From: an uncultured Solobacterium sp. | GTDB lineage: Bacteria; Bacillota_I; Bacilli_A; Erysipelotrichales; Erysipelotrichaceae | Length of the DNA: 5,465 bases | Direction of reading: 5' to 3' | Assembly (NCBI GenBank): GCA_937895985.1 | Contig: CALBKL010000172.1 | Coordinates: 1 to 5,465 of the forward strand | Part shown: piece after piece, positions 1 to 5,465 of the stretch | Layout of the letters: each line of letters opens with the position of its first letter | Position numbering within the stretch: the first letter of the stretch is position 1 | Position numbers and translations under genes: made by a program | The notes under the pieces: model-generated | Seen by the model: the letters and a program-made list of their open reading frames with translations, nothing else | What the model was told of the DNA's origin: nothing | Databases searched by the model: none

Positions 1-41
1 TATCCTCTTCGTCGGCAGCGTCAGATGTGTATAAGAGACAG
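1..41 (+). other. Nextera index + Tn5 adapter (library artifact)
   Basis: Positions 9-41 match the 33-nt Illumina Nextera Read 1 transposase adapter, ending in the 19-bp Tn5 mosaic end AGATGTGTATAAGAGACAG at 23-41. Positions 1-8 (TATCCTCT) match, from memory, the Nextera i5 index S503, in the correct order directly before the adapter. Genomic sequence begins at 42. This is untrimmed library sequence at a contig end, not a biological transposon. It happens to carry no stop codon in the ribF frame, so a gene caller may append about 13 adapter-encoded residues to RibF. Confidence 0.97.
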
Positions 42-789
42 TCTCAGAAGTATTAAATGTAGGATTATGTCCAAGATTGGTCATTGCACCATATACTTGA
101 TGGTCAATCTCTACAAGGCTTGCATAGACTCCTTGTTTTGGTAATAAGTATTCATCAGAGTAATCTATATTCGCAGTTGGAAAACCCATCAGTCTTCCTT
201 GTTGGTGACCACGACGAACAATTCCTTCTAAACTATAGTATTGACCTAACATCTTTTTGATTGCTGGCATATCGCCTTGAATGATTGCATCACAAATACG
301 AGTGCTAGAAATCTTACCAATTTCATCTTCAACTGCATCGACTACAACAACATCATATTCCGTTTCAGACTTAAGCGTATTGCAATCACCTGCTCCATGA
401 GAGCCATAATGAAAATCAAAACCACATACAATACCCTTCAAGTTTAATTTTGCCAAGGTCTTATGTATAAAGTCAGCTGGAGAAAGTTCACTCATTTCTT
501 TATCAAAATCTAAGATAATAATATTTTGAATGCCTAGTTCAACTGCACGATTAATTCTTTGACGCATAGTTGTAATGTGTTTAACATCCTTTAAGCCCTT
601 AATCGTAACCCATGGGTCTGGATCAAATGTGATAAGTGCAGATTCACAGTTATGTTTTTTTGCAAGTTCAACAGTAGCCTTTACTAAAGCTTGATGTCCA
701 AGGTGCATACCATCAAAATATCCAATGCAAGCACACATTGGATTTTGATACTTCTGTACTGTATGAACTCCGATATTGATTACACGCAT
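42..789 (-). CDS. ribF: Bifunctional riboflavin kinase/FAD synthetase, C-terminus missing
   Basis: RibF phosphorylates riboflavin to FMN and adenylylates FMN to FAD in the cytosol. The start is the ATG at 789-787; about 249 genomic residues remain of a family that is usually about 300-320. The N-terminal FAD synthetase (nucleotidyltransferase) domain shows GYFDGMHLGHQ at residues 23-33, with the HLGH nucleotide-binding signature at 29-32, then GFDFHYGSHGAGD at 123-135 and SSTRI at 161-165. The riboflavin kinase domain begins near 187 and shows GRLMGFPTANI at 198-208 (ATP-Mg site) and GVYASLVEI at 220-228. The C-terminal part of the kinase domain, including its usual catalytic Glu, lies beyond the cut. 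The break coincides exactly with the adapter junction, so it is an assembly edge and not a mutation. The ATG overlaps the truB stop (TAATG), with AAGAGG at 804-799 as the ribosome binding site inside the truB end, which indicates translational coupling. Confidence 0.95.
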
Positions 790-1631
790 TAAAATAAACC
801 TCTTAAACAATGATATAAACCATCTTCTTGTAACGTATACGCCGCAAGAAGTTCGCCATTCGATGTAAAGATAATTTGTGGATCTATGATATCTAATTTG
901 ATACGCTTTCCATTTTTAATATTGGTTACTTGATCAGTTTCTACAAATTTATAACTAGGATCAATCACCTGTAAAGGTGATAAAAATCCCTTACCAGATT
1001 CTAAATCTTCAAAGTTACATGCATCATCAAGTGATAGATGTTCTATCTTAGTTCGGATAAGAGAAGACATGATTGCTAACTCATTGAGTTGCTTTCCAAA
1101 ATCCGAAATCAACGTACGAATATAAGTACCTGAGGATACTACAGCATCCATACGATAATTTATTTCATCAATCTTCTCTACTTCTAGACTAGAGATATGT
1201 ACCGGTCTAGCTTCACGCTCAATTTCAATTCCTTGACGAGCATACTCATATAGTTTCTTACCATCTTTTTTCAGTGCTGAATACATTGGTGGTACTTGCA
1301 GGATATCCCCCCTCAATGATTGAACAGCCTTTTCGATTTCTTCAGAAGTATGAATTGATGGTATCTTTGTGTCAATAACTGTACCCCAAATATCTTCAGT
1401 ATCTGTCATTTCGCCAAGTTTTAAAGTTGCTTGGTATGCTTTATGATTTTTCACACAATACGGTAAAAGCTTGGTATATTTACCAAGCAAAATAATCATT
1501 AGCCCAGAAGCTTCAGGATCCAAGGTCCCTGTATGGCCAATCTTACGTTCATGAAATATCTTCCGGCATTTGGCAACAGCATCAAACGATGTCATCCCAG
1601 CCGGTTTATTTAGTAGTATAACTGCATCCAT
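789..1631 (-). CDS. truB: tRNA pseudouridine(55) synthase TruB
   Basis: TruB isomerises U55 in the T-loop of nearly all tRNAs to pseudouridine. The 280-residue protein is near the usual bacterial length. Visible motifs are NKPAGMTSFD (8-17), the catalytic motif GHTGTLDPEASG (32-43) with the nucleophile Asp38, KAYQATLKLGEMTDTED (64-80) with the conserved active-site Tyr66, QVPPMYSALKKDGKKLY (112-128), and SSGTYIRTL (166-174). The last 55 or so residues fit a PUA-like RNA-binding tail. The ATG at 1631 is chosen because it places the conserved NKP motif at the usual distance from the N-terminus. No Shine-Dalgarno sequence precedes it, and the predicted promoter leaves only a leader of about 5 nt, so translation may be nearly leaderless. 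The truB-ribF order is common in Bacillota, usually behind rbfA; here ttcA-like lies divergently upstream instead. Confidence 0.97.
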   Translation of the reverse strand: MDAVILLNKPAGMTSFDAVAKCRKIFHERKIGHTGTLDPEASGLMIILLGKYTKLLPYCVKNHKAYQATLKLGEMTDTEDIWGTVIDTKIPSIHTSEEIEKAVQSLRGDILQVPPMYSALKKDGKKLYEYARQGIEIEREARPVHISSLEVEKIDEINYRMDAVVSSGTYIRTLISDFGKQLNELAIMSSLIRTKIEHLSLDDACNFEDLESGKGFLSPLQVIDPSYKFVETDQVTNIKNGKRIKLDIIDPQIIFTSNGELLAAYTLQEDGLYHCLRGLF

Positions 1632-1637
1632 ATAGCG

Positions 1638-1666
1638 TTAATATTATAGCAACATCATGGTATAAT
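1638..1666 (+). promoter_or_regulatory. Predicted promoter of the ttcA-like gene
   Basis: On the plus strand there is a perfect TATAAT at 1661-1666 with an upstream TGG (extended -10) and a weaker TTAATA -35 box at 1638-1643 (4 of 6) at 17-bp spacing. Transcription should start near 1673. GAGGAG at 1677-1682 lies 8 nt before the ATG at 1691 and is a strong ribosome binding site. The -35 box shares a base with the -10 box of the divergent truB promoter. Confidence 0.75.
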
Positions 1667-1671
1667 AGCAA
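1643..1671 (-). promoter_or_regulatory. Predicted promoter of truB-ribF
   Basis: On the minus strand there is a perfect TATAAT -10 box at 1648-1643, preceded by TGC (extended -10), and a TTGCTA -35 box at 1671-1666 (4 of 6 consensus) with a 17-bp spacer. The expected start of transcription is near 1636, only about 5 nt before the truB ATG. The promoter is interleaved with the plus-strand ttcA-like promoter. This is a prediction from sequence only. Confidence 0.75.
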
Positions 1672-1690
1672 AGTTTGAGGAGCTTAAATT

Positions 1691-2458
1691 ATGTCATTAA
1701 AAAAAATTATAGGTGCTATCTATAAAGCAGATACAGATTACAACTTAATACAAAATGGAGATCGAATTTGTGTAGGTGTCTCTGGAGGTAAGGATAGTAT
1801 CCTACTACTATATGCTTTATCTATTTACCAAAAAGCTGCTAAACGCATTAGCGGCAAAGAATTCTCCGTCATTGGAATCCATCTAGAAATGGGATTTTCT
1901 GATATGGACTTTACAGAAGTTCGTAAGTTTATGAAAGAACACGATATCGAATACATCGACTACCCAACAAAACTGTATGATATCTTGCAGTTACACCCTA
2001 ACAAGAAAAATGGAAACATCCAATGTTCACTTTGCTCTACTTTAAAAAAGGGAGCGATTGTAAAAGCTGCCCAAGAATACAATTGCAATAAGACTGCATT
2101 CGCCCACCACGCAGATGATGCAATCGAAACACTATTCATGAATATGATTTATGGTGGTCGTATCTCAACCTTTACACCAGCAATGTACCTAAAGAACTCT
2201 GGTATGGGCTTTATCCGTCCATTTGTATATGTTTATGAGGATGAAATCAAAAATACAATTAAACACGAGCAATTACCGATTGTAAAGAGTACATGCCCTA
2301 ACGATGGCTTCACGAAACGTCAGGACACAAAGGAATTGCTTGCAAATATCTACCAAACATATCCGTTTGCAAAAAAGAATTTCTTAACTTCCCTATCCAA
2401 CCAAGAACAAATAAAACTATGGGTTAAAGGCGAAGATTGGGAAAATACAAATAAATAA
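1691..2458 (+). CDS. ttcA: TtcA-family PP-loop tRNA thiolation protein
   Basis: This belongs to the PP-loop (N-type ATP pyrophosphatase) tRNA-modification family, TtcA/TilS-like. TtcA adenylates C32 of certain tRNAs and replaces its O2 with sulfur to give 2-thiocytidine. The 255-residue protein shows the ATP-binding PP-loop GVSGGKDS at 29-36. It has a CxxC pair (Cys112, Cys115 in QCSLCSTLKKGAI), a histidine-rich segment AFAHHADDAIET (136-147), and a third cysteine, Cys202, in STCPNDG. Three cysteines spaced this way are the hallmark of the [4Fe-4S]-dependent TtcA group and argue against TilS lysidine synthetase. It is somewhat shorter than E. coli TtcA (about 311 residues), as short Bacillota homologues often are. 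The gene stands alone on its strand: divergent from truB and followed 2 bp later by the -35 box of the next operon, with no terminator visible between them. The exact tRNA target cannot be read from sequence, so the symbol marks the family. Confidence 0.85.
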   Translation: MSLKKIIGAIYKADTDYNLIQNGDRICVGVSGGKDSILLLYALSIYQKAAKRISGKEFSVIGIHLEMGFSDMDFTEVRKFMKEHDIEYIDYPTKLYDILQLHPNKKNGNIQCSLCSTLKKGAIVKAAQEYNCNKTAFAHHADDAIETLFMNMIYGGRISTFTPAMYLKNSGMGFIRPFVYVYEDEIKNTIKHEQLPIVKSTCPNDGFTKRQDTKELLANIYQTYPFAKKNFLTSLSNQEQIKLWVKGEDWENTNK

Positions 2459-2459
2459 A

Positions 2460-2488
2460 TTGACATTCAATCTTATATATAAGATTAT
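2460..2488 (+). promoter_or_regulatory. Predicted promoter of the lysine-transport operon
   Basis: A perfect TTGACA -35 box lies at 2460-2465, directly after the ttcA-like stop codon. The best-spaced -10 candidate is GATTAT at 2483-2488 (17-bp spacer, 4 of 6 consensus); ATTATA one base later is an alternative. Transcription would start near 2495, just 5' of the riboswitch aptamer. The strong -35 with a weak -10, and the palindrome that fills the spacer, suggest possible control by a DNA-binding protein. Confidence 0.65.
2469..2486. repeat. 18-bp perfect palindrome in promoter spacer
   Basis: AATCTTATATATAAGATT reads the same on both strands (two 9-bp arms, no mismatch). It occupies most of the spacer between the -35 and the -10 and covers the first bases of the -10. 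No T-run follows, so it does not look like a terminator for the upstream gene. A dimeric repressor operator is the simplest reading, but AT-rich DNA makes such palindromes easier by chance. The regulator is unknown. Confidence 0.6.
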
Positions 2489-2494
2489 ATGAAG

Positions 2495-2670
2495 CATAAA
2501 AACCGAATAGAGGTAGCGACGCAAAATAGTAATGCATGGAGCTGGCAAGCAATGATATGTATGAAAGGTAACCGTCGCCGAACGTATAAACTGGCAAGTT
2601 TATCTCGTGGGGATATAGAGAATATCTATATCACTCCTTCATGGAAATGAAGTGGCGCTATGACTTATGG
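2495..2670 (+). promoter_or_regulatory. Lysine riboswitch (L-box) aptamer
   Basis: The leader carries the conserved L-box elements in order: ATAGAGGTAGCGA (2507-2519), AGTA (2528-2531), GGAG (2538-2541), GAAAGG (2563-2568), GTCGCCGAA (2574-2582) and GGCGCTAT (2654-2661). Helices can be drawn: P1 core ATAG/CTAT (2507-2510 with 2658-2661), P2 GCGAC/GTCGC (2516-2520 with 2574-2578), P3 ATAAACT/AGTTTAT around the loop at 2591-2598, P4 GATATAGA/TCTATATC (2612-2619 with 2625-2632), and P5 CTTCAT/ATGAAG (2637-2642 with 2647-2652) closed by a GGAA tetraloop. This five-helix plan around a GTCGCCGAA core matches the known lysine aptamer (for example the B. subtilis lysC leader). It is followed by a terminator, which makes it an OFF switch: lysine binding is expected to stop transcription of the importer downstream. 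It identifies lysine as the likely transported substrate. Confidence 0.93.
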
Positions 2671-2674
2671 ATAC

Positions 2675-2710
2675 AAAACCCGTATGTGATAGCATGCGGG
2701 TTTTATTTAT
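2675..2710 (+). terminator. Riboswitch-controlled intrinsic terminator
   Basis: AAAACCCGTATG (2675-2686) pairs with CATGCGGGTTTT (2693-2704) over 12 pairs, one of them a G-U, around the 6-nt loop TGATAG. The stem runs into TTTTATTTAT. It ends 14 nt before the binding-protein ATG, and the AAGGAG ribosome binding site (2711-2716) follows immediately. Two competing pairings are visible. The 5' leader strand ATAAAAACCG (2496-2505) can pair 9 of 10 with CGGGTTTTAT (2697-2706). The P1 3' strand GCTAT (2657-2661) can pair with ATAGC (2689-2693). Confidence 0.9.
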
Positions 2711-2723
2711 AAGGAGAAAATTT

Positions 2724-3549
2724 ATGAACATGATTAGAAAAGTATCAGTAGCAGCATTATCCCTCGTATTACTAGCAGGTTGTGGTACATCATCCACAAA
2801 AAAACACAAATGATGACCACAAGTTAACTGTCGGAATGGAATGTAACTATGCTCCATTTAACTGGTCTACAACAACCGCAAATGATTATACACAACAGAT
2901 TTCAGCTGTAGACTATTGTGATGGTTATGATGTCGCAATTGCAAAAAAGATTGCAGTTTCATTGGGTATGGAACTAGAGATAGTTAAATATGACTGGGAT
3001 AACTTAATTCCAGGTTTACAAAACAACGAAATTGATGCGGTCATTGCAGGTATGACTGCTACAGATGACCGTAAGATGTCTGTTGACTTTACAGATCCAT
3101 ACTACACTAGTCAAGAAGTTGTAATTGTACGTAAAGATAGTTCACTTACATCTATTACAGATATCCAAGATCTTAAAGGAAAGACAGTTAAGGGCCAATT
3201 AAACACTCTTTACGATACAATCATCGATCAGATCGAAGGTGTTAACCATGGTACTGCAATGGATAACTATCCTTCCCTTGTGAATGACTTATTAAACAAC
3301 GGTTGTGATGCGATTACTGCAGAACTTCCTGTAGCTGAAGGAATCGTAGCTTCTAATCCAGATTTAACATACGTAACATTCAAGGATGGTCATGGCTTTA
3401 AAGCTGATACATCTGTTTCTATCGCGGTTAAGAAAGGCAATACAGAATTACTTGATAAGATCCAAAAAGCATTGAATTCAATTTCTGAAGATGAACGTCA
3501 ACAAATTATGTTAGAAGCTGTAAAGAGACAACCGGCGGTAAGCAAATAA
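2724..3549 (+). CDS. Amino acid (lysine) ABC transporter binding lipoprotein, frameshifted
   Basis: This encodes the extracellular binding protein (SBP_bac_3 family) of the importer. Translation from the ATG at 2724, 7 nt after AAGGAG, gives a lipoprotein signal: a basic start (Arg5, Lys6), a hydrophobic core and lipobox LAGC with Cys20. It then stops at TGA 2811-2813 after 29 residues. The mature domain continues in the +1 frame to TAA at 3547-3549, with GMECNYAPFNW, CDGYDVAIAKKIA, WDNLIPGLQNNEIDAVIAGM, TATDDR, VDFTDPYY and AELPVAEG, all typical of the family. Dropping one A from the 7-A run at 2798-2804 joins the two parts into 274 residues, a normal length. A GTG at 2782 opens the second frame but would make a protein without an export signal, so it is an unlikely true start. 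The gene is either a sequencing or assembly error, a strain mutation, or rescued by slippage on the A run. Lysine specificity is inferred from the riboswitch. Confidence 0.85.
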
Positions 3550-4304
3550 TGGAATTCATTAATACTATTATCGAATTATTGATACGTTACTGGCCTAGTC
3601 TATTACTAGGTATACAAACAACGCTCATCGTTGCTTTATCTGGCACGATTATTGGTCTTGTGATTGGTTTATTTATTGGTGGTTTACGTGCTGTAAAAGT
3701 AGATCGTACATCTCCTATCTTTGCAAAAATTCTAAAGAAAATTTTCCAAGTACTATCAAGTATTTATATTGGTATCTTCCGTGGCACTCCAATGATGGTT
3801 CAAGCTGTATTTATTTACTATGCACTATTAAATGTCATTCATTGGACAAATCTACAAGCAGCTATCTTTGTTATCTCTATTAACACAGGTGCATATATGT
3901 CGGAAATCGTACGTTCAGGCATTCAGTCGGTCGACCCAGGACAGATGGAAGCAGCACGTTCTCTAGGTTTATCAAATGGACAAGCAATGTTAAATGTCAT
4001 CTTACCACAGGCAATCCGCAATGCCTTCCCTGCTATCGGTAATGAATTTATTGTAAACATTAAGGACTCATCTGTACTAATGATTATTTCAATTACAGAA
4101 CTGATGTTCCAGGCAAAATCCATTGCTGGCACAACTTATAAATTCTCAGAAACTTATTTTATTGAAGCACTAATTTATTTAATCTTAACAACAGTTACTT
4201 CTATGATATTAAACGTAATAGAAAAGAAACTAAATCAAACTAGTTCAAGCTTGCCACAAAGCGTTACAACACCTGAACAAATGAAGTTCAGCGGCAAAGA
4301 ATGA
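3549..4304 (+). CDS. Amino acid (lysine) ABC transporter permease
   Basis: This is the membrane-spanning subunit of a polar amino acid importer (HisM/HisQ-like, binding-protein-dependent permease family), 251 residues, probably acting as a homodimer since only one permease gene is present. Hydrophobic segments are near residues 15-45, 70-93, 101-116, 172-187 and 205-223. The family motifs FRGTP (77-81) and the cytoplasmic EAA loop EAARSLGLSNGQAMLNVILP (134-153), which docks on the ATPase, are intact. The ATG shares its A with the stop of the binding-protein gene (TAATG), and no strong ribosome binding site precedes it, so translation probably depends on ribosomes finishing the upstream frame. 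The polar C-terminal tail after about residue 226 is rich in Ser, Thr and Gln and looks unstructured. Confidence 0.93.
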   Translation: MEFINTIIELLIRYWPSLLLGIQTTLIVALSGTIIGLVIGLFIGGLRAVKVDRTSPIFAKILKKIFQVLSSIYIGIFRGTPMMVQAVFIYYALLNVIHWTNLQAAIFVISINTGAYMSEIVRSGIQSVDPGQMEAARSLGLSNGQAMLNVILPQAIRNAFPAIGNEFIVNIKDSSVLMIISITELMFQAKSIAGTTYKFSETYFIEALIYLILTTVTSMILNVIEKKLNQTSSSLPQSVTTPEQMKFSGKE

Positions 4305-4322
4305 TAGAAAGGAAATGTCGAA

Positions 4323-5054
4323 ATGTATAATCCACTTGTAGAAATTAAAAATATACATAAGAGTTTCGGTCCATTAGAAGTACTTAAAGGCGTTGACTTT
4401 TCTGTCAATCAAGGTGAAGTTGTTTGTCTGATTGGAAAATCTGGTTCAGGTAAATCCACTTTACTTCGTTGTATTAACTTGTTAGAAACACCCGATAGTG
4501 GAATGATTCATGTATTTGGTGAAGATGTACTTTCCATAAAAGATGTTAATCAGTTCCGTAAACGTGTTGGTATGTGTTTCCAACAATTCAATCTCTTCGC
4601 AAATTATTCTGTAATTGATAACTGTATCATGCCACAGTTAAAAGTACTTAAAGTCTCTAAGCAGAAAGCCGCAGAAACTGCACTATATTATCTTGAAAAA
4701 GTTGGCATGCAAGAATTTGCAAATGCAGATGTTAGAAGATTATCTGGAGGACAAAAACAGCGTGTCGCAATAGCGCGTGCACTATGCATGCAACCAGAAA
4801 TCATGTTGTTTGATGAACCTACTTCCGCATTAGATCCAGAAATGGTAAACGAAATTCTAGCAGTCATCAAACAGCTAGCAGAAGAAGGATTAACAATGAT
4901 TCTTGTTACACACGAAATGAATTTCGCAAGAAATGTTGCGAATCGAGTAATCTTTATGGATAACGGTAAAATTGAAGAACAAGGAACTCCTGAAGAAATC
5001 TTTACAAATCCAAAGAGTGAACGTACTAAAGAGTTCTTAAATGCTGTTTTATAA
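4323..5054 (+). CDS. Amino acid (lysine) ABC transporter ATP-binding protein
   Basis: This is the cytoplasmic ATPase (GlnQ/HisP-like) that powers the importer, 243 residues, the usual length. All nucleotide-binding motifs are present: Walker [10 protein letters not shown] (38-46), Q-loop in CFQQFNLF (85-92), ABC signature LSGGQ (140-144), Walker B MLFDEPT (161-167) with catalytic Glu165, D-loop SALD (168-171) and switch His197 in VTHEMN. The ATG at 4323 lies 9 nt after AAAGGA (4308-4313); an ATG at 4315 is out of frame and rejected. It follows the permease after an 18-bp gap and is the last gene of the operon, ending just before a strong terminator. The protein alone cannot tell lysine from other polar amino acids; the riboswitch upstream supplies that inference. 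Confidence 0.95.
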   Translation: MYNPLVEIKNIHKSFGPLEVLKGVDFSVNQGEVVCLIGKSGSGKSTLLRCINLLETPDSGMIHVFGEDVLSIKDVNQFRKRVGMCFQQFNLFANYSVIDNCIMPQLKVLKVSKQKAAETALYYLEKVGMQEFANADVRRLSGGQKQRVAIARALCMQPEIMLFDEPTSALDPEMVNEILAVIKQLAEEGLTMILVTHEMNFARNVANRVIFMDNGKIEEQGTPEEIFTNPKSERTKEFLNAVL

Positions 5055-5060
5055 ATACCT

Positions 5061-5089
5061 AAAGGACTTGCATGCATGCAAGTCCTTTT
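5061..5089. terminator. Bidirectional intrinsic terminator between convergent genes
   Basis: AAAGGACTTGCATG (5061-5074) and CATGCAAGTCCTTT (5075-5088) form a perfect 28-bp palindrome with TTTT at 5086-5089. It starts 7 nt after the ATPase stop codon and ends 8 nt before the end of the convergent peptidase gene. In RNA the central bases form the loop. The U-tract is short on the plus strand and weaker still on the minus strand (CCTTTAGG), but the symmetry and position between converging genes support use in both directions. Confidence 0.85.
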
Positions 5090-5096
5090 CATTTGC

Positions 5097-5465
5097 TTAT
5101 AACGCTGTATCGTCAATTCTATTGAGATGATTTTCTAGGTAAGTAATAATTTCCTTCAGTGTTCCCTCTTCAAACGGAACACGAATACCTGCTTCCTTTA
5201 CAAGTTTCGTAAAAGATAATGTACCACCAAGTCTACATAGTTTCTTGTAATCTTCCCAGTATGTAGGATCCTTCTTATCCATACGGATATAGAACTGTTG
5301 TGCACATACTTGCGCTAATGTGTAGTCGATATAGTAGAATGGGCTTTCGAAAATATGACCCTGTTGGTACCACCATGTACCCTCTTCTAAGATATCGCAG
5401 CCTTCATAATCCTTATAAGGCATATACATCTTTTCTAATCTTCTCCAACATGCCTTACGCTCTGC
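5097..5465 (-). CDS. M3-family oligoendopeptidase (PepF-like), C-terminal part
   Basis: This is the C-terminal 122 residues of a zinc metallopeptidase of family M3 (oligoendopeptidase F type), which degrades short peptides in the cytosol. Read from the right edge, the segment begins AERKACWRRLEKMYMPYKDY and then shows EEGTWWYQQGHIF and PFYYIDYTLAQVCAQQF, the C-terminal family signature with its conserved His and Tyr residues near the active-site cleft. LCRLGGTLSFTKLVKEAG follows. The HExxH zinc motif and the N-terminal domain lie outside the window. The frame is open to 5465, so the Met at 5429 is internal and not the start. It is convergent with the transport operon and shares the terminator at 5061-5089. 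There is no sign of functional linkage beyond a loose theme of amino acid supply. Confidence 0.9.
   Translation of the reverse strand, partial: AERKACWRRLEKMYMPYKDYEGCDILEEGTWWYQQGHIFESPFYYIDYTLAQVCAQQFYIRMDKKDPTYWEDYKKLCRLGGTLSFTKLVKEAGIRVPFEEGTLKEIITYLENHLNRIDDTAL

Noticed and set aside
23..41. Tn5 mosaic end as evidence of a natural transposon
   Set aside because: It is preceded by the Nextera primer sequence and an index, which is a library construct and not a mobile element.
1691..2458. TilS (tRNA-Ile lysidine synthetase), tempting beside a lysine operon
   Set aside because: The CxxC plus third cysteine pattern and the lack of TilS C-terminal domains fit TtcA better, and the gene has its own promoter outside the riboswitch.
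2782..2784. GTG as the true start of the binding protein
   Set aside because: It would give a protein with no signal peptide, and no ribosome binding site precedes it. It lies inside the codons of the lipobox region in another frame.
2797..2805. Programmed -1 ribosomal frameshift on the A-run (A AAA AAC-like slippery site)
   Set aside because: A -1 shift leads to the wrong frame; the mature domain needs +1 (or -2). Slippage that removes one A remains possible and is covered as a finding.
2639..2857. Minus-strand open frame across the riboswitch, terminator and signal-peptide region
   Set aside because: It overlaps well-supported RNA elements and the antisense of a lipoprotein signal. It has no recognisable domain and no convincing ribosome binding site.
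3923..4132. Minus-strand open frame inside the permease gene
   Set aside because: It is antisense to the conserved EAA-loop region and shows no family resemblance, so it is a shadow of the permease.
4688..5116. Minus-strand open frame across the ATPase end and terminator
   Set aside because: It is antisense to the ABC signature and Walker B region and crosses a strong terminator. It has no independent support.
5427..5429. ATG as the start of the minus-strand peptidase
   Set aside because: The frame stays open to the window edge, and the residues before this Met (WRRLEK) fit the M3 family, so the Met is internal.

Overview
The window comes from a low-GC, Gram-positive-type bacterium, most likely a Bacillota (Firmicutes) member. 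An assignment to the Erysipelotrichia or a related group is only a guess. Supporting signs are the AT-rich sequence, strong AAGGAG/GAGGAG ribosome binding sites, near-consensus -35/-10 promoters, a lysine riboswitch with an intrinsic terminator, a lipoprotein-type solute-binding protein, and the truB-ribF gene pair. The first 41 bases are not genomic. They match an Illumina Nextera i5 index plus the Tn5 transposase adapter, so the left edge is a contig end carrying untrimmed library sequence.

Layout. (1) 42-1631, minus strand: truB (tRNA pseudouridine-55 synthase) followed by ribF (riboflavin kinase/FAD synthetase), coupled through a TAATG stop/start overlap. ribF loses its C-terminus at the adapter. 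(2) 1632-1690: a 59-bp divergent promoter region in which the truB and ttcA-like promoters are interleaved on opposite strands. (3) 1691-2458, plus strand: a TtcA-family PP-loop tRNA thiolation enzyme. (4) 2459-2723: a control region with a perfect TTGACA -35 box, an 18-bp perfect palindrome in the promoter spacer, a lysine riboswitch (L-box) aptamer and a rho-independent terminator. (5) 2724-5054, plus strand: a three-gene polar amino acid ABC importer (lipoprotein binding protein, permease, ATPase) which the riboswitch implies is a lysine importer. (6) 5061-5089: a strong symmetrical terminator between convergent genes. (7) 5097-5465, minus strand: the C-terminal part of an M3-family oligoendopeptidase that runs off the right edge.

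How it works together: when lysine is scarce the leader should read through and the importer is made; when lysine is plentiful the bound aptamer should favour the terminator. The main anomaly is a single-base frame disruption in a 7-A run of the binding-protein gene, just after its lipoprotein signal peptide. It separates the signal sequence from the mature domain. I see no undescribed multi-gene system here. The points worth a second look are the frameshift, the promoter palindrome, the interleaved divergent promoters and the details of the riboswitch.
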